DNA from: Cellulophaga baltica
Lineage (GTDB): Bacteria > Bacteroidota > Bacteroidia > Flavobacteriales > Flavobacteriaceae
Direction of reading: 5' to 3'
DNA length: 64,000 nucleotides
Assembly: GCF_018861125.1 (NCBI RefSeq)
Contig: NZ_JAHKQN010000013.1
Location: 389,464-453,463, forward strand
The notes below the pieces were generated by a model. It was not told the origin of the DNA. It saw only the letters and a list, made by a program, of their open reading frames with translations, and ran no database searches. Positions 44,672 through 53,187 of the stretch are shown here, piece by piece. Every line of letters starts with the position of its first letter. Position 1 is the stretch's first letter. Position numbers and translations under genes: made by a program.

Positions 44672-45832
44672 TTACACAATATTCAAAGCATTATCTAAAT
44701 CTACAATTAAATCTTCAACATCTTCAATTCCAACACTTAAACGTATTAAACCATCAACTATTCCAACCTTTTCTCTTTCTTCTCTTGGGATACTCCCATG
44801 TGACATACTTGCTGGGTGACCAATTAAACTTTCAACACCACCTAAAGAATCTGCTAAAGCAAATAAATTTAGTGTTTCAACAATCTTAACCGCATCATCA
44901 AAATTGCCGCCTTTTGGCACAAATGAAATTACAGCGCCAAAATCTTTCATCTGTTCTTTTGCAACTTTATGATTAGGGTGTGATTCAAAACCTGGCCAAA
45001 ATACTTTTTCTACCTTATCATGTTTTTCTAAAAATCGTGCTATTACAGCCGTATTTTCACAGTGTCTTTGCATACGCACATGTAATGTTTTTAATCCACG
45101 AAGTGCCAAAAAACTATCCATTGGTCCTGAAATTGCACCGGTAGATTTTTGTATAAAGTAAAGCTTATCAGCAATCTCTTTATCATTCACAATTACGGCA
45201 CCAGAAATAACATCACTATGCCCACTAATATATTTACTAATAGAGTGCATAACAATATCAGCTCCTAAAGTTAAAGGTTGTTGTAAATACGGACTAGCAA
45301 ATGTATTATCTACCGCTAGTAACAAATTATGTTTTTTTGTAATCGATGCTATTTTTGTAATATCAACGATAGTCAACAATGGGTTGGTAGGTGTTTCAAT
45401 CCATACCAATTTAGTTTTATCATTAATATGTTTCTCAATATTGGAAACATCATCCATTTTAACAAAATGAAAACTAATATTATAACGCTCAAAAACTTTT
45501 GTAAATAACCGATAGCTTCCGCCATATAAATCATTTATAGCAATAACTTCATCACCAGCATTCAATAACCTTAAAATAGCGTCAATTGCGGCAACACCAC
45601 TAGCAAAAGCCATTGCATGCGTACCATCTTCAATACTTACCAATGCTCTTTCTAAAGCTGCTCTTGTTGGGTTTTCTCCTCTAGAATACTCAAACTCTTG
45701 GTTTACAGTAGGCGAGGGTTTTGCAAATGTTGATGTTTGATAAATGGGAGCAGATACTGCTCCGTATGCTTTATCTGGGGCCTGCCCACCGTGAATTACT
45801 TTTGAATTAAATTTTAATTTTTTTTCATTCAT
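44672..45832 (-). CDS. Cystathionine gamma-synthase / gamma-lyase, PLP-dependent
   Basis: Cys/Met-metabolism PLP enzyme of the transsulfuration family. I start it at 45832 (MNEKKLKFNSKVIHGG), giving 386 residues, the usual length; the frame from 45853 adds a tail over the promoter. Seen are YSRGENPTRAALE (49-61), D175 in AVDNTFASPYLQQP, and the PLP lysine K200 in MHSISKYISGHSD. The sequence alone does not separate synthase (O-acylhomoserine plus cysteine) from lyase (cystathionine breakdown), and no neighbouring pathway gene helps. It has a promoter back to back with that of the DUF3298 lipoprotein. Confidence 0.95.
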   Translation of the reverse strand: MNEKKLKFNSKVIHGGQAPDKAYGAVSAPIYQTSTFAKPSPTVNQEFEYSRGENPTRAALERALVSIEDGTHAMAFASGVAAIDAILRLLNAGDEVIAINDLYGGSYRLFTKVFERYNISFHFVKMDDVSNIEKHINDKTKLVWIETPTNPLLTIVDITKIASITKKHNLLLAVDNTFASPYLQQPLTLGADIVMHSISKYISGHSDVISGAVIVNDKEIADKLYFIQKSTGAISGPMDSFLALRGLKTLHVRMQRHCENTAVIARFLEKHDKVEKVFWPGFESHPNHKVAKEQMKDFGAVISFVPKGGNFDDAVKIVETLNLFALADSLGGVESLIGHPASMSHGSIPREEREKVGIVDGLIRLSVGIEDVEDLIVDLDNALNIV

Positions 45833-45850
45833 ATCGCATATCTTTACATA

Positions 45851-45881
45851 CAAATGTACCGTTATCTTTGCAGGGGAACAA
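45851..45881 (-). promoter_or_regulatory. Promoter of the cystathionine gene
   Basis: On the minus strand, TTG (45879-45881) and TACATTTG (45851-45858) are 20 bases apart, fitting the flavobacterial TTG-N17-23-TAnnTTTG pattern, and the ATG follows 19 bases later. Confidence 0.55.
45863..45870 (+). promoter_or_regulatory. Putative -7 element of the DUF3298 lipoprotein gene
   Basis: TATCTTTG on the plus strand, 43 bases before the ATG at 45914. It lies inside the -33/-7 spacer of the divergent cystathionine gene promoter, so the two probably compete. Confidence 0.4.
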
Positions 45882-45913
45882 TGATTATTATTTTCAAATA
45901 TTAAATAACAAAC

Positions 45914-46663
45914 ATGAAGATTAAGTTAACTTTATTTTTACTTCTTACAATAGCTATTGGTTGTAAAAACAATGAAGATCAATTAAACTACGAACCTTTA
46001 AAATTTGAAAGTCAAAAATGTGAAGATTGCCCAGATGTAAAAATTTCTACATTTAATTTTACTGATGATTTACCAATAGTAACTACCATAAACAACAAAC
46101 TTGAAAGAGAAGTTATTAATCAACTTCTTTACGACGATGATATAAAAGTAGAAACTATTGATAAAGCTATAGCTTCTTTTAAAAATGGCTTTTTAGAACT
46201 TAAAAAAATGTATTCCGATGAAACTGTTGGTTGGGAGGCATCAATAAAAGCAGCTATTACTTTTGAGAATAAAGATGTTATTACAATTCAACTTGATAGC
46301 TACATTTTTACAGGTGGTGCACACGGTTACAGTGTAACACGTTTTTTAAATTTTGACAAAAAGAAAGGTGACTATCTAGAAAATTGGCAATTGTTTAGTG
46401 ATAAAAATGATTTTGAACATTTTGCATCTATTAAATTTAAAATTCAAGAAGATATTCCGCAGAACGCATCAATTAACAGCACAGGCTTTATGTTTGAAGA
46501 CGAAAGTTTTTACTTGCCTAAAAATATTGGTTTTACAAAAAAAGGGCTACAATTATTGTACAACCAATACGAAGTTGCTTCGTATGCTGATGGTCCAATA
46601 ATTATAACCCTGCCTTATAATGAAATAAATAAATTTCTTGCTTTAAAAATTAAGAAGAAATAA
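45914..46663 (+). CDS. Lipoprotein with DUF4163/DUF3298 (RsiV-like) domains
   Basis: A 249-residue lipoprotein (LLLTIAIGCKNNED, lipidated Cys at residue 17). The body fits the DUF4163 plus DUF3298 pair found in the RsiV lysozyme-binding anti-sigma factor and in many free-standing lipoproteins: 'SYIFTGGAHGYSVTRFLNFD' is the signature central strand-loop, and the DUF3298 part follows to the end. No sigma-factor-binding cytoplasmic segment is present, so it is not an anti-sigma factor. Binding of a wall-active enzyme is a possible but untested role. Confidence 0.87.
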   Translation: MKIKLTLFLLLTIAIGCKNNEDQLNYEPLKFESQKCEDCPDVKISTFNFTDDLPIVTTINNKLEREVINQLLYDDDIKVETIDKAIASFKNGFLELKKMYSDETVGWEASIKAAITFENKDVITIQLDSYIFTGGAHGYSVTRFLNFDKKKGDYLENWQLFSDKNDFEHFASIKFKIQEDIPQNASINSTGFMFEDESFYLPKNIGFTKKGLQLLYNQYEVASYADGPIIITLPYNEINKFLALKIKKK

Positions 46664-46666
46664 ATA

Positions 46667-47152
46667 TTATTTTGTTTGCACTTTTAATAACGATAAAATT
46701 GCACCTGTATGCAAACCTTCATGGTATGCATTAAACGCAATTGCATCTTCAACACTACTCAAAGTAATATTTACACTTGTGGTATATTCAGTATACGTTT
46801 TGTATTTACCTTGCTCATAATCTTGTTGCATCAATTCAAGTGTAGAAAATAACAAACCTTCAACCAATTCAATTTCATCTTCGGTTGCCAAACCATCAGG
46901 CACTGTGCCTTTTTTATATTTTTCTACCATTTCATTAGAAATACGCAATGGCAGACCACTAAATTTATTTACCAAAAGTTCTTGGGTAACTACCACATGT
47001 GCAATATTCCACCAAATGTTATTTCTATACCCTTCAGGAATATTTAAAAGTTGTTCTCTAGGTGTACTTGTTAAAAATTTATATAAAATTTTTCTATTCT
47101 TAAGAATAATATCAAATAGTTTTTCCAAAATAATATTGTTTAATTGAGCCAT
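46667..47152 (-). CDS. DinB-family putative metal-dependent enzyme
   Basis: A 161-residue four-helix-bundle protein starting at the ATG at 47152 (MAQLNNIILEKLFDIIL); the longer frame from 47245 runs into the divergent gene's promoter region. Three histidines at metal-binding positions of the DinB/YfiT fold are visible: NIAHVV, and two in YHEGLHTG near the end. Family members include thiol-dependent transferases (bacillithiol or mycothiol type), but the substrate here is unknown. It is cytoplasmic. It lies between convergent and divergent single genes and is probably monocistronic. Confidence 0.88.
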   Translation of the reverse strand: MAQLNNIILEKLFDIILKNRKILYKFLTSTPREQLLNIPEGYRNNIWWNIAHVVVTQELLVNKFSGLPLRISNEMVEKYKKGTVPDGLATEDEIELVEGLLFSTLELMQQDYEQGKYKTYTEYTTSVNITLSSVEDAIAFNAYHEGLHTGAILSLLKVQTK

Positions 47153-47256
47153 AAAAATAGAACTTTTCACAGGAAATGAGTTCCTTTGCAACAGGATTAA
47201 CACAAAAATATGTTTTCGTGAAAATCTAGAATTCATAGACTTCAAAATTTATCTGA

Positions 47257-47610
47257 ATGAAAAAAATATACCACTTAAGTACTTGTGACACCTGCCAAAG
47301 AATACTGAAAGAATTACAACCTTTAGAGGGTTTTGAATTACAAGATATTAAAGCAGTTTCAATAACAACTGACCAGCTAGAGGAAATGCATAAGCTTGCA
47401 GGAAGTTATGAAGCTTTATTTAGCAAAAGAGCACGATTATACAAAGAAAAAGGCTTAAAAGAAAAATCACTTTCTGAAGCTGATTACAAACACTATATTT
47501 TAGAACACTATACTTTTTTAAAACGACCAGTTATTTTGGTTGATGGAGAGATATTTATTGGTAACAGCAAAAAAGTAGTTGCTACGGCTAAAGAAAAAAT
47601 ACAAGGGTGA
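47257..47610 (+). CDS. ArsC/Spx-family thioredoxin-fold protein
   Basis: A 117-residue protein of the arsenate reductase ArsC / Spx family. The N-terminal CxxC reads STCDTCQR (C10, C13), and the conserved arginine of the family is in FLKRPVILVDG. No arsenic-resistance genes are nearby, so it may be an Spx-like or YffB-like redox protein rather than a true arsenate reductase. Its stop codon overlaps the GTG start of the following transporter, so the two are translationally coupled. Confidence 0.9.
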   Translation: MKKIYHLSTCDTCQRILKELQPLEGFELQDIKAVSITTDQLEEMHKLAGSYEALFSKRARLYKEKGLKEKSLSEADYKHYILEHYTFLKRPVILVDGEIFIGNSKKVVATAKEKIQG

Positions 47611-48506
47611 ACAAAAGAACGCTAGCCATATTAGCTACTTTAGGCACAACTATTATTTATGCACTAAACCATACTATTGCAAAAGATGTTATGCCTAATT
47701 ATGTAAAACCTTTTGGCTTTATTTTTATTCGACTAATTGGCGCTACCATTCTATTTTGGGCAATGTCTCCTTTTGTTCCTAAACAAAAAATTGAACGTGA
47801 AGATTGGGGCCGCTTTTTAATTTGCGCACTTACAGGAATGGCAATTAATATGCTTTCATTCTTTAAAGGGCTAGAATTATCAACACCTATTAACAGTGCC
47901 GTTTTAATTACTATTACCCCGATAATCGTTGTAATTCTATCTGCATTTTTAATTAAAGAAAAAATTACTTTTCAAAAAGGTATTGGTGTTATTATTGGTC
48001 TTATTGGTGCACTTAGTTTAGTCTTATTTGGTGCAGAAATTAATAATAACGCACCAAATATCCCGTTTGGGAACTTCTTATTTATCATTAATGCGACTTC
48101 TTTCGGTATCTATTTAATACTCGTAAAGAAATTACTTGAAAAATACCATCCTTTTTTAGCCTTAAAATGGTTATTTACTATCGGTTTTGTAATCACACTA
48201 CCATTTACAATACCTGAATTTACTCAAGTTGAATGGCACTCAATTCCAACAAATATAATAGGTGCTATTGTGTATGTAATATTAGGAACAACATTTTGCA
48301 CTTACATATTTAATGCTTTTGCCTTAAAACAATTAAAAGCGTCAACCGTAGGTGCATTTTCATATTTGCAACCACTCATTGGAGTTTGTTTTGCAATATT
48401 TACAGGTAAAGATAGCTTGAGTACCCTAAAACTAATAGCAATGTTGCTCGTACTTTTAGGTGTTTATTTAGTAAGTAAAAAACCGAAACTTAAGCCAAGT
48501 CTTTAG
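47607..48506 (+). CDS. EamA-family (drug/metabolite superfamily) transporter
   Basis: A 299-residue inner-membrane protein with about ten hydrophobic helices arranged as two EamA repeats (about 5-145 and 150-292; the repeat ends VLLGVYLVSKK). Such permeases export metabolites or drugs; the substrate cannot be told. It starts with GTG at 47607, overlapping the TGA stop of the ArsC-like gene (GTGA), so both are made together. Its last 17 bases overlap the convergent thioesterase. Confidence 0.92.
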   Translation: MNKRTLAILATLGTTIIYALNHTIAKDVMPNYVKPFGFIFIRLIGATILFWAMSPFVPKQKIEREDWGRFLICALTGMAINMLSFFKGLELSTPINSAVLITITPIIVVILSAFLIKEKITFQKGIGVIIGLIGALSLVLFGAEINNNAPNIPFGNFLFIINATSFGIYLILVKKLLEKYHPFLALKWLFTIGFVITLPFTIPEFTQVEWHSIPTNIIGAIVYVILGTTFCTYIFNAFALKQLKASTVGAFSYLQPLIGVCFAIFTGKDSLSTLKLIAMLLVLLGVYLVSKKPKLKPSL

Positions 48507-48966
48507 GTATTTTAGCAAATTTACGAGTATCTTCTTTTGTTAATACTTTATAGCCTTCTGCTTTTTCAATATTTTTAAAAGTCTCTAAAAACTCATCTGA
48601 TACTCCAACTAATTTACGTGTGTTTAGATCTATCCATGCTCCCATCATCTCACAATGTGCTATATGCCTGCCTTTGTAATCATAAAAATTGTGGTGAAAT
48701 TCAAAAAACTTATAATCTTCACTCATACCCATTATTTCCATTGAAACTCTAATAGGCTTACCAGGGAATGCTTCTTTAAAATAATACACATGCTCATGAA
48801 ATACTACTGGCCCTAAATTATGCGCCGCCATTGTTTTATGAGAAAAACCATTTTCCATTAAAAAAGACATACGTGTATGACTCATAAAATTTAGGTAAGC
48901 ACTATTGGCCAAATGACGATTAGCATCAACATCACTCCAACGAATTTCAAACTCTTTTAAATACAT
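48490..48966 (-). CDS. Acyl-CoA thioesterase, hot-dog fold (4-hydroxybenzoyl-CoA thioesterase type)
   Basis: A 158-residue hot-dog-fold thioesterase that hydrolyses an acyl-CoA. The signature SDVDANRHLANSAYLNFMSHTRM (residues 11-33) carries the catalytic Asp (D12 or D14) and the Asn/His pair of the YbgC/4HBT class. There is no signal peptide. The substrate is unknown. The 3' end overlaps the EamA gene by 17 bases. Confidence 0.93.
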   Translation of the reverse strand: MYLKEFEIRWSDVDANRHLANSAYLNFMSHTRMSFLMENGFSHKTMAAHNLGPVVFHEHVYYFKEAFPGKPIRVSMEIMGMSEDYKFFEFHHNFYDYKGRHIAHCEMMGAWIDLNTRKLVGVSDEFLETFKNIEKAEGYKVLTKEDTRKFAKIPKDLA

Positions 48967-49081
48967 AAAAACATTTTTTTGCTATGCACGCATAATAATT
49001 GTAAAAATACTATAGATTTGAATAATAAGTCAAAGTACTCAGAAAAATATCGTTATTTTTATCATATAAACAATTTTTACC

Positions 49082-50056
49082 ATGAAAAATAAAGCACCTT
49101 TTATAAATGAACTGGCATTACCTATAGTTACCGCACCAATGTTTTTAATTTCTGGTCCAAATTTGGTAATCGAATGTTGCAAAAATGGAATTGTTGGAAC
49201 TTTCCCCGCTTTAAATCAACGTTCAAGTGAAGGATTTGAAGAATGGTTAATTGAAATAAAAACAACTTTAAAAGAGTTTGAAGATACTACAGGTAAAAAA
49301 GCAGCTCCGTTTGGTGTAAATTTAATAGTACACCCAACAAACCCGAGACTTGAAGCCGATTTAAAATTATGTGTAAAACATAAAGTACCACTAATTATTA
49401 CATCACTAGGTGCAGTATCACAAGTTGTAGATGCTATACATAGTTATGGCGGATTGGTATTTCATGATATTATAAAGAAAAGGCATGCTGAAAAAGCTGC
49501 TGAAGCAGGAGTTGATGGTTTAATTTTAGTAGCAGCTGGTGCTGGTGGTCATGCAGGTACAATTAACCCCATGACTTTAGTTGCTGAAATTAAAAAATTC
49601 TATGATAAAACAATTATTTTATCGGGTTGTATTAGTACCGGTAGAGATGTTGCATCTGCATTACAAATGGGTGCCGATCTAGCATATATGGGAACTCGTT
49701 TTATAAATACTGAAGAAAGTAGAGCTACCGATGAATATAGAAAAATGATTGTGGAAGCTGGCGCAAGTGATGTTACGTATACAGCATCAATATCAGGTGT
49801 ACACGCAAACTTTCTGAGTGCAAGCTTAAAAGCAGCAGGTATTACTGAAGAGGATTTAAAAAAAGATGTAAAAATAGATTTTGGTAAAGAATTAGATACT
49901 GAAGCTAAAGCTTGGAAAACAATTTGGTCCGCAGGGCAAGGTGTTGCTTTAATTGACGACATTGTACCTGTTTCAACATTAGTTGAAAATTTAAAAACTG
50001 AGTTTAAAAGTTCAATTGAAGAGCAAATAAAAGTTTTAGAAAATTTCCCAAAATAG
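49082..50056 (+). CDS. Nitronate monooxygenase (2-nitropropane dioxygenase family)
   Basis: FMN-dependent TIM-barrel enzyme that oxidises alkyl nitronates, probably for detoxification. The 324 residues show 'PIVTAPMFLISGPNLV' at the start, 'AAGAGGHAGTINPM' (phosphate/FMN loop and the catalytic His in GGHAG), and 'ALQMGADLAYMGTRFINTEES' (second phosphate-binding stretch). It is cytoplasmic. It opens a plus-strand run with the YheT hydrolase (10-base gap) and the cytochrome c lipoprotein. The real substrate is not clear from sequence. Confidence 0.94.
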   Translation: MKNKAPFINELALPIVTAPMFLISGPNLVIECCKNGIVGTFPALNQRSSEGFEEWLIEIKTTLKEFEDTTGKKAAPFGVNLIVHPTNPRLEADLKLCVKHKVPLIITSLGAVSQVVDAIHSYGGLVFHDIIKKRHAEKAAEAGVDGLILVAAGAGGHAGTINPMTLVAEIKKFYDKTIILSGCISTGRDVASALQMGADLAYMGTRFINTEESRATDEYRKMIVEAGASDVTYTASISGVHANFLSASLKAAGITEEDLKKDVKIDFGKELDTEAKAWKTIWSAGQGVALIDDIVPVSTLVENLKTEFKSSIEEQIKVLENFPK

Positions 50057-50065
50057 TAGTTCAGA

Positions 50066-51028
50066 ATGCCTATAATTTTGTCCGATTACAATCCCCCATT
50101 TTTGTTTAAGAATGGTCACATATCAACTATTTACTCAGGAGTAATTCGTAAAGTTGATGGACTAATACAAAAAAGGGAGCGTATTATATTACCTGATAAT
50201 GATTTTTTAGATTTAGATTGGAGTTATACCGATCAAAAATCAAATAAAGTTGCTATTGTTATTCATGGCCTAGAAGGTAGTGCTCAACGCCCCTATATAA
50301 CAGGAATTGCGAAGCAATTTGTAGCAAACAATTACAATGTTTGTGCAGTTAATTTAAGAAGTTGTAGTGGTGAGCCCAATCTTTTATTTAAATCATACCA
50401 TTCAGGTGCAACAGGAGATTTAAATGCTGTAATTCAAAATATTCTTCAAAAAAAAGAATACTCAGAGTTATATTTAAATGGTTTTAGCTTAGGAGGGAAT
50501 TTGATATTAAAGTATTTAGGTGAAAAACGAATGATTCCAAAAGAAATTAAAGCCGCTGTTGCAATATCTGTACCTTGTGATTTGCACAGCTCATTAAGAG
50601 AATTATTAGCGACTAGAAATAAAATTTACGCAAATAGATTTAAAAAGCATTTGATTGATAAATTAAGAGCTAAACAACAACTCTTTCCTAGTAAAATTAC
50701 AAATGAAGACATCGCACAAATAAAAACATTAAAAGATTTTGACGATGTATACACAAGTAGAGCACATGGTTTTAAAGATGCTATTGACTATTACACACAA
50801 TCTAGTTGCTTGCAATTCTTACCTTCTATTAAAATTCCTACGCTGATTATCAACAGTAAAAATGATTCTTTTTTAGGTAAAGAATGTTACCCTAAAAAAG
50901 AAGCAGAAGAAAATTCTAATTTATATTTAGAGATGCCAAATTATGGCGGACACGTTGGCTTTATTGGCAAAAACAATATGACATATACGGAGCATAGAAC
51001 TATTAATTTTTTAAAGGAATTTCATTAA
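50066..51028 (+). CDS. Alpha/beta hydrolase, YheT/EMB8 family
   Basis: A 320-residue hydrolase of the YheT class. The oxyanion region is VIHGLEGSAQRPY (about 72-84), the nucleophile elbow is NGFSLGGNLILKYLGE (Ser in GFSLG), and the acid and base lie near 'LIINSKNDSFLG' and the C-terminal 'NYGGHVGFIG' His. It likely acts on lipid or other esters in the cytoplasm. It starts 10 bases after the nitronate monooxygenase and so is co-transcribed. Confidence 0.93.
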   Translation: MPIILSDYNPPFLFKNGHISTIYSGVIRKVDGLIQKRERIILPDNDFLDLDWSYTDQKSNKVAIVIHGLEGSAQRPYITGIAKQFVANNYNVCAVNLRSCSGEPNLLFKSYHSGATGDLNAVIQNILQKKEYSELYLNGFSLGGNLILKYLGEKRMIPKEIKAAVAISVPCDLHSSLRELLATRNKIYANRFKKHLIDKLRAKQQLFPSKITNEDIAQIKTLKDFDDVYTSRAHGFKDAIDYYTQSSCLQFLPSIKIPTLIINSKNDSFLGKECYPKKEAEENSNLYLEMPNYGGHVGFIGKNNMTYTEHRTINFLKEFH

Positions 51029-51071
51029 ATTAGCAGATTGTTTATCTTAGTAACTTAAATTATTTATAATA

Positions 51072-51551
51072 ATGAAAAAACTAGTTGGTGCTTTATCTCT
51101 TTGCCTACTTTTAGCAAATTGTGGCGAAAAAAAAGAAGAGAAAAAAGGTGGTTTTGAGATGAACCGTGCTAAAACCGAAAAAAAAGAGGAAAAAGTCGTT
51201 GAAAAGACTCCTATTGACATGAGTAATGAAGGTATTGGCCCTTACAAAGATTTTTCTTTTCCAAGTGATATTGATTCCGGTTTGGCCTCTGAGGGGGAAG
51301 CAAAGTACAAAAATGTCTGTACAGCTTGCCATATGGCTGACAAAAAACTGATTGGACCTGCTTTATCTGGTGTTTACGAAAGAAGAAATGCTACTTGGGT
51401 AATGAATATGATGAAAAATCCAACGGAAATGTTGAGAAAAGATCCAATTGCAAAGGCTTTATTAAAAGAATATAATAATGCTGTTATGCTCGACAATAAA
51501 CTATCTGACCAAGAAACCAGAGCTATTGCTGAATATTTAAGAACATTATAA
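51072..51551 (+). CDS. Lipoprotein cytochrome c
   Basis: A 159-residue lipoprotein (LCLLLANCGEK, lipidated C17) with a Lys/Glu-rich linker (19-47) and a single class I cytochrome c domain (about 68-159). The haem attachment site is C83-T-A-C86-H87, and M139 (NNAVML) is the likely sixth ligand. It should carry electrons in the periplasm, anchored to a membrane. Redox partners are not encoded nearby. It is probably the last gene of the run starting at 49082. Confidence 0.95.
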   Translation: MKKLVGALSLCLLLANCGEKKEEKKGGFEMNRAKTEKKEEKVVEKTPIDMSNEGIGPYKDFSFPSDIDSGLASEGEAKYKNVCTACHMADKKLIGPALSGVYERRNATWVMNMMKNPTEMLRKDPIAKALLKEYNNAVMLDNKLSDQETRAIAEYLRTL

Positions 51552-51565
51552 ATAAAATATAATAA

Positions 51566-51684
51566 TCGTTAGGGGAGCTCTTAATTGGGCTGAGATTTTA
51601 CCCTTTGAACCTGATTTGTTTAATTGCAACGAAGGGAAACGAGAATTGCCTATCTTCTAAAAACATTACTAATGTTTTTGTTTT
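51566..51684 (+). promoter_or_regulatory. TPP riboswitch with terminator-type expression platform
   Basis: The thiamine pyrophosphate (THI-box) aptamer spans about 51566-51642. P1 is TCGTT (51566-51570) with AACGA (51638-51642); the conserved CTGAGA (51590-51595), ACCC (51600-51603) and TTGAACCTGAT (51605-51615) are all present, followed by the GAAGGGAA-type 3' part. Right after it, a perfect inverted repeat (51659-51668 with 51670-51679) followed by GTTTT forms a likely terminator. High TPP should therefore stop transcription before tenA-thiD. Confidence 0.95.
51659..51684 (+). terminator. Attenuator hairpin of the TPP riboswitch
   Basis: Ten-base perfect arms with a one-base centre (effectively an 8-bp stem with a 5-base loop) followed by GTTTT, between the aptamer and the tenA ATG. 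Confidence 0.75.
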
Positions 51685-51724
51685 ATTCGCATTCGTTTTT
51701 CAGTTGTGTAAACTACACATAATT

Positions 51725-52378
51725 ATGAAATGGAGTGAGAATACTTGGAATCAAATGATTCCTACTTATGAAAAAATCACCAAACACCCTTTTATTGAAG
51801 AACTATCTAACGGTAGTTTACCACAAGAAAAATTCGAATATTACATTCAACAAGATGCTTATTATTTAGCTGACTTTGGGAAAGTATTAGCAGGTATCGG
51901 CACTAAACTAGAGAAACCTGCGCATGTTGAAGCTTTTTTAAGCTTCGCAACAAATACCATTCAAGTAGAACAAATACTTCACAGCAGTTATTTACAACAG
52001 TTTAATTTTAATAAAGATGTGCCTATCTCACCATCATGTTTATTGTATGTAGGTTTTTTAAATAAAATATTCAATTTATCTACTATAGAAGAAACATTAG
52101 CTGCGGTATTGCCTTGCTTCTGGATTTATAAAAAAGTTGGTGATTATATTTTAAAGATTCAAACCACATCAGAAAACCCTTATCAAAACTGGATAGCTAC
52201 CTATGCAGGAGAAGAATTTGGTATAGCAGTTAAAAACGCGATTGAAATTTGTGATTATTATGCAGATAAATCAACAACTGAAACTAGAAAAAAAATGACT
52301 GATGCCTTCTTAATGGCTTCAAAAATGGAATGGCTTTTTTGGGATAGTGCTTATAATTTAGAATCATGGAAAATATAA
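51725..52378 (+). CDS. tenA: Thiaminase II / aminopyrimidine aminohydrolase TenA
   Basis: Salvages the pyrimidine part of degraded thiamine by hydrolysing aminomethyl-pyrimidine to HMP. The start is the ATG at 51725 (MKWSENTWNQMIPTYEKI), giving 217 residues; the frame open from 51605 lies inside the riboswitch. Key residues are visible: Asp in QQDAYYLADF, the catalytic Cys in LPCFWIYKKVG, and the Glu in SKMEWLFWDSAY. It is cytoplasmic. It overlaps thiD by 13 bases, and the TPP riboswitch controls both. Confidence 0.97.
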   Translation: MKWSENTWNQMIPTYEKITKHPFIEELSNGSLPQEKFEYYIQQDAYYLADFGKVLAGIGTKLEKPAHVEAFLSFATNTIQVEQILHSSYLQQFNFNKDVPISPSCLLYVGFLNKIFNLSTIEETLAAVLPCFWIYKKVGDYILKIQTTSENPYQNWIATYAGEEFGIAVKNAIEICDYYADKSTTETRKKMTDAFLMASKMEWLFWDSAYNLESWKI

Positions 52379-53187
52379 ATAAGAACTATTCAAGAGCACT
52401 CACAATTGCAGGAAGTGATTCTGGCGGAGGAGCAGGCATACAAGCAGATTTAAAAACATTTAGTGCCTGTGGTTGTTACGGAACATCTGCAATAACAGCA
52501 TTAACCGCACAAAATACTGTAGGTGTAATTGATATTCACCCAATACCTATTACTCATTTAGAAAAGCAGATGGAAGCTGTTTTAGATGATATTGGAACAG
52601 ATGCTGTAAAAATAGGTATGCTTCATTCTTGTGAAACAATAACAAGTGTAGTACAAACACTAAAGAAATACAAAGTAAAAAATATAGTAGTTGACCCTGT
52701 TATGGTTGCAACATCAGGAGATAAACTCTTACTAAATGAAGCAATTAATCATATTGGAAATGAATTACTACCCATTGCACGACTTATAACACCCAATAAA
52801 TATGAGTGTGAATTATTGTTAAACAAAAAAATCAACAATCAATCTGAATTAAAGTTCTTCACTTATGAATTGGCAACAAAGTACAATACTTCTGTTTTAT
52901 TAAAAGCTGGCCATTTTAATAATGATGCATTAACTGATATTTTTTATAATAAGGAAACTAACGAATTTTTAGAGCTTACTTCAAAAAGAGTAAAAACTAA
53001 TAACACACATGGCACAGGTTGCACCTTATCATCAGCTATTACAGCATTTTTAGCTCAAGGATTTTCATTGCAAAAAGCCGTAATAAAAGGTAAAGAATAT
53101 TTAGAAAGTGCTATACATAAAAGTGTGAACTACACCCTTGGGAAAGGGCATGGTCCACTACATCATTTTTATAATTTTTGGGATTAA
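52366..53187 (+). CDS. thiD: Hydroxymethylpyrimidine (phosphate) kinase ThiD
   Basis: Phosphorylates HMP and HMP-phosphate for thiamine synthesis. The 273 residues fit the ribokinase-like family: GSDSGGGAGIQADLKTF near the start (substrate loop), VVDPVMVATSGDKLL in the middle, and the catalytic anion-hole motif THGTGCTLSSAI near residue 210. It overlaps tenA, so HMP released by TenA is phosphorylated by its neighbour. No thiC, thiE or thiamine transporter is in the window. The stop codon directly abuts that of convergent sulP. Confidence 0.97.
   Translation: MENINKNYSRALTIAGSDSGGGAGIQADLKTFSACGCYGTSAITALTAQNTVGVIDIHPIPITHLEKQMEAVLDDIGTDAVKIGMLHSCETITSVVQTLKKYKVKNIVVDPVMVATSGDKLLLNEAINHIGNELLPIARLITPNKYECELLLNKKINNQSELKFFTYELATKYNTSVLLKAGHFNNDALTDIFYNKETNEFLELTSKRVKTNNTHGTGCTLSSAITAFLAQGFSLQKAVIKGKEYLESAIHKSVNYTLGKGHGPLHHFYNFWD

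Noticed and set aside
47257-47610. Arsenic-resistance gene cluster
   Set aside because: Only an ArsC/Spx-family protein is present, followed by an EamA permease; no ArsR, ArsB/Acr3 or other arsenic gene.
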